This document shows, one piece after another, positions 10,810-22,800 of a DNA stretch of 64,000 nucleotides (position 1 is the first letter of the stretch; each line of letters starts with the position of its first letter). The translations under genes were made by a program, and so were the position numbers. Origin of the DNA: Siniperca chuatsi (Eukaryota > Chordata > Actinopteri > Centrarchiformes > Sinipercidae); contig NC_058058.1 of assembly GCF_020085105.1 (NCBI RefSeq), positions 6,874,175 to 6,938,174 on the forward strand, read 5' to 3'. Below the pieces are notes generated by a model. That model was not told the DNA's origin, ran no database searches, and saw nothing but the letters and a program-made list of their open reading frames with translations.

Positions 10810-13800
10810 ATGGCCGCGTCGAATTATTCATTGAAGGTCAACAGGGAGCTGTTGGACCCCAACTTCGAAAGTTACAGGTTATCTCTGGACGTCATACCAA
10901 CGTACAACGTTGAGCTGGATGCAGGTGAGAGAAACTAACTTACAGTGCAGTTAGCAAGTGTGCTAGCTTAGCACTAATACCAGACTGAAAGCTCTGATAT
11001 ATCACTTCTGTCACAGCTGTAAGCAAACACAAGTAACAAGCTGAGTTAGTCGAATTTACAGGTTGCTAATAATTGAAAACGTCCTTTGGTTATGATATTG
11101 TTTGCACTGAAGCTGCTCTAGCTGTAAGTTAGCCCACAGACTCAAGGTCCTCCACTTATACTTGAGGGGGTTCAGAGGGTCCCTAAGAAAATGAGGAGCA
11201 GTTTAACATTGTTTTTATTCACTACAGATTATCAGAATAACAGTGACATTAGTGGTGCTAACAATATATACGTATCATACAAACATAATTTATGTAGCTG
11301 TCTACTGAAAGCAGTGTTAGTTAGTGAGGGATTTATCTTTGGCTTCACCACACAGCATTAAAAACAACACAAGATGAGACCATAAGTCCAGTTATGATAT
11401 ATAATTATAACACAGAGAGAGGCTGGTTGCAAGATTTAGTTTGTGAAAGAGGCACATGAAGGCTATGCATTCAATATTTGAATTGAATTTGGTAGGAAAT
11501 AATGACTTGCTGTGCACAATAGTGGTGAATTTTACTTGTCTATAATGCCTCACCGAGAGTTATAAAGTGTCAATACACAAAACACACACAATAAAGGGAA
11601 AACGTTTAGTGAAAACATCTCAAATCAATGTTAGATGAAAGTAGAGAAGACATGAAAGTAGAGGTACAAGTAGACATGTAATCAGAAAGGAAGGGATGTG
11701 CTGGTATGTTTTCCATCCATTTTGGCCAGGAGTATGGCAAGAGTCCTAATACAATGTAGGTGCAAACAGGTTAGGCTTTTCTGACATACTTATCTCAAGG
11801 TAATTCAGTGGCTTTTAAAACCTTTTTTTTCTGTTGCTAATGTCACATATTAAGTGACATACAAAAATTTGCAAAAAAAAAAGCCAATCTCATAGTCTGC
11901 TTCCTGTTCATAAAAATTACTAATGGACTGACACTGAGATCAATCTGAGACAGATACTAATAGTATGTTGATATAGAGGTGTATCTCCTCATTGTGTAAC
12001 AGTATTTAAAGTAATCTCACACGTACAGTACTTTTACAAAAGCTGATTGAAAATGAAATATGTAAACCTTTGGCTTTTTCATCTCTATTGCAGCTGTGGA
12101 GGAAGTTAAGTTGAAGGATACTCAGTACACCCTGGACCATATGCGTGCTTTTGGCATGTACAACTACCTCCACTTAGACCCTTGGTATGAAGACACTGTT
12201 TTGTTTGTGGACTGCAAAGGAAGGGTTCTCAGTCTCACCGTCACCCTGGTAAGCTTTAAAATCCTCCTGGTTTTTCTTGTAAGTACTTGTGCAATTTACA
12301 TATTTGTGTTGCAGTAAAATGCTGGCCTGTTTGTATTTATCACTACTTAGTTGTCAACATGTCCCTCCATCACTAACCATCTTGTCTTGAATATGAAGAA
12401 GACTGAGGATATGTTGTTTGACCCTAGGGCAGTGGGTGGTTATCCACAATAAATCCATTACTCCGGTCTGCTCTTATAAGTACCTCAGGGTTCATATTGA
12501 TAATACATTTAGCTGGAGGGCCCATGTTTATAGTCTCTGCTCTAGACTGCAACATCAGAGGTATTTTTTTACATAGACTTAGGGTCTAAGTTGAGCAGAA
12601 GTTCATGTTACTATTTTACCATGTAGTCTTAGAGAGTATTATAAGATATGGGATGACCGCCTGCTATGGTAACTTGTCTGTACATTTGAAATCACGAATT
12701 TCTTGTCTGGTACAGAGTGCAATTAAAATTAAGGGGGTTAAAAAATATTTTTCCCTCCAAACAATCTATGAACAATTTATTATCAGACAGGCGCAGAAAA
12801 TAGTGTCTGATCCAACTCACATTCTCCACCCAGAGTTACAGCTCTTACCCTCTGGTAGGAGATTCAGGGTTCCCCAAAGCAGGCTGAACCATTATAAAAA
12901 TTAAATCCTGCCTATGTTCATTAAGATTCTCAACACAAACAAGTAATGTAGGATGTTGGCCATGGTGGTTGTGCAATATGTCGCCGCCGTTGTCAGAATG
13001 TGTGTATGTGCAAACTGTTACATGGAAGCTATGTGTTGTTAAGATCTTGATGTTTTTTTTTACTATGCAGTATGCATGATTTTATCTTCTGTGGAACTGC
13101 AGGACGGAGTCCTACGGGACATTAAAGTATATCTTATCACTAATGTATATGAGGCAAATTCCTGTATATTTAATCTTTATGTCAAATGAAACGGTTGTGA
13201 TTCTGATGTTGTGACAGAGGAATTGTTGGTGGGCTTTAATGCATCTGACACACCAGTAGATGGTGACCAAATACTTGTGTAATAGCAGCATCAGCCCACG
13301 ATGCAATTCTGGCAGGTGATGTCAAGAGAACATATCAATGTGGCTCATTATAATTTCCCCGACTTGCTGTTCTTTTGCTTAAGATGCTAAATTAGTGGAA
13401 GTGAGATTCTCAGTTTTCAGGGAAAAACGCAACTTTTTATTCCAAGTTTTGGAGTCCTTGTATGTCTGTGGTGATTTACATAATTGACTCAAGGTACTGA
13501 ATCAGGTTTGTTACCCAATACCAAGGTGGTGAGACAAGGAGCAAAATCAGCCCAATGACCTTTTCACCAGAGACTTCTTTTATGTCTAAGACATCATTGA
13601 CCATGATTAGAGATAATTGGTGCTGCATCTGTGTTTTTTATGTCTAAACTGGCCTGAATGATGATCATCAGACTATAATCCAGTGAGACAGTATTTCTGG
13701 CTTTCAGTGGCATCATTAAATGACTCATTGTGAAAATGTGTTGTTCAAATTGTAATTACAATCATCACATGATAATTATTGTCCCTGGCAAGCCTTTTGC

Positions 13801-16800
13801 GCACATTTGCAGGGAAGGGTTGCTCGCCACATTGTACATAGGTGGTTCACACTCTGATCTGGGTGTTAACGGCACGGATGCTGGAGAAAATGATCTCAAA
13901 GGTGCACCATACATTAGGTAGCGATATGTCACGCTCCATGGCAACAACAGGGCCTGTTATTCCTGTTTTAAGTTTAAGGTATCTTCCTGTGGACTTTTTT
14001 AACAAGAAAAACATTATGGAAATTTTGTTTTCCTGTGGGTTTTCATATCAGATGTTTAAAGGCTGCATTTTCTTATGGGATTAGAGTGCCCCATTCAATA
14101 TGAAAGCAGTGACCTTTCTCTTCTTCTGTTCAAAGCCCTCTCTTGTCTCAAGTGTCTCTATTTGAGTCTTTATGAGTCATGACTGGACTGCTTAAAGAAT
14201 GTAATTTGAAAGAACATATATCATCCATTTTATAGTATTCGACAAAATATTTCCCTCAGTTTTAGTGTTTCAATGAACTAGAGACAAAATCCATTGTGTG
14301 CTATTTTGATGCTTTTCTCCACCACTAGTCCTGAAACAATTAGTCAATTTAATCTTTTAGTTGATGGACACAAAATTAAATGGCAACTGCTTTAGTAACA
14401 GGTTAATCTTTTGATATCTTTGGGTTTTGGACTGTTGGTCAGACAAAACAAGCAATTTGAAGACACCTTGGGCTTTTAAGAAATTGTAAATCCCCCCCCC
14501 ACACACACACAGAGTTTTTTTTTTTAATTTCATGGACCAAATGAATAATCTTATTCGATTAATCAAGAAAACATTTGTTTGTTTCAAACCTATCCACCAA
14601 CACATTCAAATGTACTCCCTGCAGATATGAATGAATCAAACATAGCTTAGCTTGATGTAGAAACAGTTATATTTGCCAAAATGAAGTGTCTTCGTATGGA
14701 GTCAGGCCACCACGAGCCTCCAGAACAGCTTCAGTGCTCCTCGCCAGGTCTGTGCAACTCTCTTGGAGGGATGAACACCATTTCTCCACAAGATATTCCC
14801 TCATTTTCAATCAAATACTGATTCCCTCAATCAGTATTTCTGATTCTGATTTATATACACTGCCTTTATTTAATCAGGTCATCTCATTGAGATCAAGATC
14901 TCTTTTGTAAGAGAGACCTGAGTACAGCAGATAGAAAGAAAAACAAACATATCCAGAAATAACTAAAGGACATATTGCATCAGAGACAGTCACAGACATC
15001 ACTAAATAGATTTGAAGATGAAAGTTTTTATTATATAATTTGTTTTTATGGAGATGGTGGTGGAGAGCATTGTCTAACATGTTGATCCAAAATCTTCCAG
15101 GTGTGAAATTGGGTTGAGATCTGGTGACTGTAAAGGCCGTAGCATTTTATTCACGTCATTTTCAAACTCACCAAACCATTCAGTGAGCCGTGGTGCATGA
15201 AAGCATCTGCATTTGATATGTTTCTCCACTCTTTTACTCAGGTTTTTCCTTTAATTTGTCCCCCATCTGGATCTGTTGTGTTGTGAATCTAGGACACCGC
15301 CCTGGGGAAGCCGAGAGAGGTCTACCGTATAACCACTGACTCCAGCCAGTGTGAGGATCGTCTTTGTGCGTCCCTCAGCCTCACCTCAGCGACCTGGGCA
15401 GCTCTCTCTGACGGCGCCAGCCGACTGTACCTTCTCCGCAGCGGCAAGAGGGGAGACAGCTCCCATATGAAATGGGAAGTAAGTATAACAGCTGGGTTTA
15501 CTCTTTCAAGTAAAACACATATACATTTTCAAACAATTTTGTGTGTTTTCCATAATTTAGATATCATTGATATATCAGTTGCAATGTAATCTAGCAGTCA
15601 ATGTGAAGGTAAAAGAACAGTAACTAATCCATGACCTTTATCGACCTCTATTGGTGACTAAATGGAAGTGCAACAACAGTGATTAAATGTGCTACTTTGT
15701 ACAGAAGTCTCTTGCACAGATCACATCCCTCTTATCTCTACGATTTTAGTCTACATTTAAAATTAGTCAAAATTGACACAAAGTATTTTAGCTATTTAGT
15801 AGCTAAGCAGAGATCCTGCACACTCTATGCTGAAGAGGAAATATGTCACCGTGTACTACTCTAATAACAATGCTGCTTTGTTTGCTTTTTTGGCTTGATT
15901 AATTCCTTTGTTACATAGTTACATTTTGTCTAAAAACTATTTAAAATACATCAGTGAGCCACACTGTTGCACTGGCTGACATGCTTATTCATTACGATGA
16001 ACACAGGCATTGTCATAATATGAGTCCATCCCACCTACGTGGTGTATGTGCTGCTGCCATAAATACTGACCAAATGTGTTTCAGTCCACGGCTGAAAATA
16101 GTTTCCAGCAAATGCACTTTTTACTCCTGATTGAGTAGCGTCTGGTAAAAAACTACAGTGCCCATCTGTTTTAGGAAATTATTGAGTATTTAAAAAAACA
16201 AAAAGAAACTATATATTTGTTACCCCTTTTTAAAGATTCAAGTTAACCAGTGCGCTTGGGGCTGAGTGCCACTGACAGGCCAGGGAAGTCAGAAAGTATT
16301 GAGAGACAGACTAACACATTGTTGGTTTTAGTCTTGTAAGAAAAATACAGAATATTGCCAGCCCTGCCTTAGTCTTTAACCTGGCATGTACTGTAGATTC
16401 CTATCCTGCAAGAATAAATAGTAGTTGACGTACTGTAAAATGTATGCAAAATTTAAAGGATTGTATGTACAACGTATTTGAAGGTAGACATATTTAAAGG
16501 TATCAGAATTAATCAAACCAAGCAACCAAGAGTCATGTTTCGAAATTAGGTAGTGTATAGCCTATAAACGTGCTCTTGCATTATGAAATTCCCTATTATT
16601 CAGCATAGAAACTTGTCAAAAGAAGCATTTTTGAACTATAATTCAAATCAAGCTTTAGAACCAGTTTCTGTGTTTGGCTTGTAGTAGTGAGGGATGAAGT
16701 CTTTGATTAGATGAGTTTTTGTGCACTTTATCCTGTTAACAGGTGTGCAGTTGGGATTGGCTATAAATGAGAGTTCACTCTCTGAACAAGCACACTTGAT

Positions 16801-19800
16801 GCAATTCTGAAAGCAAAGTTCAAGAGTGGAATTTGTAATGAAGTTTAAGTCCTCGAGTCGGTAACTTCCAATGTTCTAATTTTAAGTTAAGCACTCAGCA
16901 CTCATTGCATCTGGTTTATGTGTGTGTGTGTTTTAAAGCTACCACTAATAAACTGACCCATTAACCAAATACATTTATGCATTCACATTAAAGTCAGGCT
17001 TCTCAACATCACATCACCTTCTTCAACCAGACAACTGTAGACACTGATTTAGAAATACTAGTTTGAATTAGCATTTTATTGAAGAAATATAGACAAATAT
17101 CTCCTTTCTAAAGTGCAGTATAGACCATTTAAAGCATTTGATGCTGACAGTTAATGCTGTGGCCTTCATTAAAGCATCTTTTACAGCTACATTAGCATCC
17201 AAACAGCCCTTATAACCATTAACCTTTTATCTTCTCTAACCGTAAAAAGGATAATGCAAGGATAAATCCTAATTTTTTTATTACTGAATTAAGGCCTTTT
17301 CTAAGTTTTATATTTGGATGCATAAGACATCTCCTCTAAGCTCCTCACAAATTAAAAATGTTACATTTGGGTGAGTTAGTAATAAGGGGGTAATAGAGAG
17401 CGGTCCTTATTACTAACTAAAGGCAGACCCATAAATACTAAAGTCGTTTCGCCGCAGAGCGATAATGTAAAGCATTAGATTAGAGATGATCTTCAGCATG
17501 TGCATCATATGAATACTGAATAGTTATCTTTTGATTTGATTTCAGATTGTTGGGGAAACATTTTTATATGCGTAACTGTAGCTTTATTTAGTTTTTTTAA
17601 AAGAGGAACCTCTAACCATAATGTTTGTCTAACCAAAACTTGTGTAACCAAGTTTGACACCCACTGTTGAAGAGTCCCTTTAAAAAGACACTGGACACCT
17701 CTCTGCTTATTTACTTTAAGTACAGTAGCTTCAATTTTGGATGTCTGCTAAATGCAAAATCTCTTTCTACATTTTGGCAACATCTTTGCTCCTAAGCACT
17801 AATTTCTGTTGCATTCTTGTGTCTTTGATATTCTCTTAGTTAGGAACCTTATTCTCAAATGTGGAAAATTGTCTTCACCACACAGCATAAATGAAAAAGA
17901 TAATTGAAGATATAAAGAACAAAACATCAACAAACATGACTTTAAAACACATAGATGCAGATGAGAAAGTCATTAGATACATACAGAGATATGAAATTTT
18001 GTTAGAGATAGGGGCATAAGGAGGCTATGCATTCGGTATTTGGCAGGAATGACTTGCTGGACACATTTTTGGTGGCTCTTACTTGTCGAAAGTAGGAGTT
18101 CAAAATCATTTACAATCTGAAGAGCTTGTTTCTTTGTATTTTAAAGATATTTCTTGCTCAGTTGCATCTGGGCCTTTGCTTTAATTTTGCTAGCTGTATT
18201 TACTATTCTCTGTGAGAATAGTAAATACAGTTTGAGTTTCTATAGGTAGTGCTCTATCTCCGACAGGTTAGCCACGCAGGGTCCCTTAAGAAACTGTTAA
18301 GCAGAGGTGGCCACTAAGATCCTGACACATCTCATCTCTTGATCAAATTAGCTAGACAAATTTATATTACAAATCACCGCACTCAATTTGCTGTGTGAAA
18401 TAGCACCACTGCCCTTTTTCCTGAAGATCAATGTTTTATTCATAAAAGTCTATTAAATTTGTATCATGTTATGGAAGTGGCTTTATTTTAGGCAAGATGG
18501 CCCACTACTGCTATAAAACACTACTGGAAACCCTGGTATGGTGGTCAGCTATCATTGCTAATGCTAAATAGCCAGTTTTTCTTCTATTAATTCCAAATAA
18601 AGCAAAGCTGCTGCTTCTGGTTAAAGTAAAGTAAAACAGGTTATCAAGGTTTAGGAGATGCAAACATAAGCGTAGGGCTGCAGCTAATGATTATTTTCAT
18701 TATTTACTAATATGTCCAATTATGACATGATGAACTGTGAATGCTTTAAAATGTCAGGAAATAGTGTCCAGGGTGTGTCAAGGGTGACATTCTGTTTTGA
18801 CCAACATGTATGAAAAATTGAAGATTTATTATATTAACAGTAATGCCAGCTAACAGTAAATGTATCCTGTTAAAATTATTGTACATGTTGATTCTGTGCC
18901 TGTAGCCACTGTTCAGTGAAGACATGGGGGAGCCTTTCACCATCCTCCACAGCATCTCGCATGTCCAGGCTGGAGTCCACACCATGGAGGTCCTGCTGCT
19001 CCGCATCCAGAAAGACCTGCAGGAAACCAAAGGAAGTGGATACTCAGTGTCTCTTGAGTGGATCACAGTCGCCAACACTACAGGACATGGTGGGTGGTGC
19101 ACTGACCTATCATAATTTTGGTAATTGAGCATGAAATAAGATAAGTCAAGCATGTCATACATAACTAGGTCTGAATTAAGATCAAAATTTTAAACCTGTT
19201 ATTTCATTTTCATTTTTACAGTATTCATACCCAGTAGACGACATAAATCCTTGTTAATTAAACCATACTATGAAGTTAGCAATTATCTGCCATTAATGGG
19301 GTTTAATTATTATGTCCCAGATGAGATTAGTTTACTCCGAAGCAAACATTGGCAAGAAGGATTTTCATTAAAGTTCTTGGCACTTGCTGAGAAAGAAAGA
19401 CACCTTGACTAATGATTCCGAGATTAGAAAGACAGAAAAACAGAAGCAGCCTTTGGAGAGTCCCTTCCTCATTTAGTTGGATTTAAAGATGCAGCCCTTT
19501 GATATCTGCGAGCTGTAGAATAATCTTTTGTTGTTTGTTTAGTGACTCAATGTTTGACTAAATCTATATTTTGTTAATGATAATCAGCTATGCCTGCACT
19601 TCACTTTTAATCTAGTTTTACCATTTTATCAATCAGCAGGGTTTGAAAATCACTGTAGAGGAGAATATTGAGTCTCCAAAATAAATTTTGGCAAACAATA
19701 TGTTTGAATGCAGGGTATTCTCAGTATGCCTATGTAGAGTATTCTTAAGACTTTTTAATCAATATTTGCAAACATGTATTTGTATAAACATACGTAGTGG

Positions 19801-22800
19801 TACGTGGTAGTCGGTATAACCATTATCACTGTATCCTTTGGTTTCCACATGCAGGTCAGGAGAAGAAGTATGAGGTGAAGAAGAGGAGGGTCCTCAGGGG
19901 GAAGTCTGTGCCTCACTACGCAGCGGTGGAACCGCAGGGGAAGGGGCTGATGGTGGCCTCGGAGAAACCGTTTGTCTTCACACATGTGGATGGTCGTCCT
20001 GTGGAGCAGCCCGACCCAGAGCCCATGGAGGTGGAGAAGACAGGTGGGTCAGAGATGCTGCTGACAAATCACTACCTATTTTCCATGTTAGAAATCAAAG
20101 TGGAAGGTAAACTGCCGTAAACCACCATCATCTGTAACCAGCTGTCTGTCTCAAGCTAAGTAATTTTAAAGCTGCTGTAATTCTTTTTTGGCATTTGGGG
20201 TGAGAGGATCTTCACAACAATATGAAAACACACGGCCCTGACATATTATCACTATATAAAGTATACCGGTACAGTTGCCTATTTACTATTTACACATTCA
20301 GCAGACAGTGAGCAATATTATCATTCATCTTGAGTCCATTAATTACTCTCCTTGTAGTTCTATTTTGGTCTCCACCAACTCCTTGGAAAAATATCTGGAT
20401 CTATTGCTGCTAAATGCTCCACTTCCTTCCCAAGCTAGTTGCTAACTTTATCTGTGTAGCGTTTGGTGCTGGATAAGTAGTGTACATACATCAGAGGGTT
20501 TTTGCTGAAAACAGCTGCCTGCGGTTTCTGGAAACATTAACTAGAAGGGCACTTGGAGAGCGCAGACCTCCGCCAAGGCCAATAGTCCAGTCTTCTATGA
20601 TATGCAAATCTTCAAGCGCAACCACTAATATGTGGTCGTGGGGTTTGGGGGTCTTCCCCCAAGAATATTGGATGTTATTTGACTAAAAACTATGAATTTT
20701 CACAGAATTTTAGACAATTATTATAACAACATTTAATTTTAAAAACACACAGGTTGTATTCACATTACACTCTGACATTAGCAAGAAAAAAAGTGAAGTG
20801 ATATGCTCATTGACGAAGTAAGCACGATGTCCTGAAGTAATCCTTCATATTTTTGTGAGTGATTGCACTGTGTACCATAAAAGAATAATAATCCCAAAAT
20901 AACATTGGTTAAACAAGGCTTATAGTAAAGGGATTTAAACTACAGTTTGCTTATCCTCCCAAAAAGAATAAATTCAGAACAGGATTAGAATTGATTTATA
21001 TTTTAAACATAACTACATATTGTTTCTAGAGCAGCAACAGTAAAGTTCACAACAGCAAAGTCCTAATAATATCTCACTGGAAACAAATCTAAAATGTCAG
21101 TGAAATAAATAATATTCCTGACATCAAAATACTGAGTGAAGTTTAGAAAGAATGAAGAACTCAGACATCAGTCAGTATCAGTCGTTCCTCCTGTACTCTG
21201 TCCTCCTCCCCCTGCTGCTGCTGTGGGTAAGTTACTGCTGGTAGAGGGAGGAGGGGCTGGTTTGTCTCAGCCAGCGGCTAAGTTTCCAAGAATTTGCCAA
21301 ATGAAACTAAGATAAACAGTTAGGCTACATACAGACAGCTTTCATTTTAGCTTGTTCATAACAATTCACTATTAACTTGACAAGCACAACAACAACAACA
21401 ACTGCGGACAAAGCAGGTAGAAATATCGCTTTTCTACTTTATCTGCTTGCAGAATATGCAGGCAATAAAAACACAACAATGAGCTAAATGAGGCCAAAAA
21501 GTTTCATAGAGCTGCAGGGTTTAGTGATAATTCTCTGTGGTCGTCACTATGAGCGACCCCTTTCACATTACACTTGTTCATTTGAGCCATTGTTATTATA
21601 AAAACACTGATGAGTAGGTTATTATTATAAACATAACAGCATAGAACTAATGCTGATATTTAATTTTAAAGAGGAAAAAATATGCCCTAAACCATGGGTA
21701 GGGTGTGGCATAAAAACTTCAATTCCATGAAGTAGATGGTTAGAAATAAAAACCTTTTAATAAATATGACCTACTACATCATGAAAATACACCAACAAGT
21801 ATCAGCGCACTTCCCTACCTCAGGGTGTCTTGACACATAATGTGTTAGATTTTGAGAAAACACTAAAAGAGGTTTTGACATGGTTTGACATTGATCATAT
21901 TTATAGCGAGAAAATGCCATCTTTCTTTCGTTATTTTTTCTCGTTAAGATCACAGTCTGTAAAACTGTTGAAACAAACTGAAATACAAACATCATCTGGG
22001 CTCTGAGCTACTGTCCTGCCTCTCTTCAAGAAAGATGTGACATCACCACACCACTCATTTCTTGGCACTTCTGTGATATTTCCGGTTAAGATTCATCATG
22101 CATTTGCATTTGCTTGTTTTCATTCAAGCGACGTTCACTTCCTCCGCTCATTACCTTTTAAGAGGCACAAACTGACTAGCTGGGTTGTAGTCATAGAAAC
22201 GCCTGAGCGGGCAGCAGAATATTCCCAATCAGACGGGGGTCTCTGTGAGATCTGGTAATCTGTGTTTGTGTACATAGGTACGTTTCCAGCCCATTTAGTA
22301 ATGCTCGTACAGATGTTGTGTGTCTGTGACACAACCACAGCATAATCTTTCCTCCCTCATCAGCAGTGGTGGATTAAAGTGTCTGTTTAGTTTAGTCAGT
22401 GAAAGAGTGAGAATTGGGGCTCTGTTTAGACCTGCAATTGATAAATATTATTCATTAATGTATTTGTTATATAGTTGATTAATCAATTAACTGTTTTGTT
22501 TAAAAATGTCAAATAATGATAAATGCCTTTTACTCGATGTGATGTCTTCAAATTGCTCTTTGACCCACAGTCAAAAACCCAAAGGTGTGAATAGTAGCAC
22601 ATTCTCACATTTTATAGACTGGAACAAACACATATTTGGCATGTATACTTATTGAATGACTGTTGAACAATTATCAAATTGCCTGTAATCTAATCAATTC
22701 TAATCAATTAAAGGAAAAGTTGAACATCTTGGGAAATACGCTTATTCGCTTTCTTGCCGAGAGTTAGATGTGAAGATTGATACCACTCTAATGTCTGTAC

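Noticed and set aside
10689..10938. Two longer plus-strand frames over NUDCD1 exon 1 (from 10689 and from 10711)
   Set aside because: The frame matching NUDCD1 homologues starts at ATG 10810. The upstream in-frame extension lacks an ATG and resemblance to the family, and the other frame runs out of register through the intron.
13765..13947. Minus-strand 60-codon frame with a protein-like composition in NUDCD1 intron 2
   Set aside because: No domain, no splice support, and it is surrounded by AT-rich intron. Consistent with chance or an unidentified repeat.
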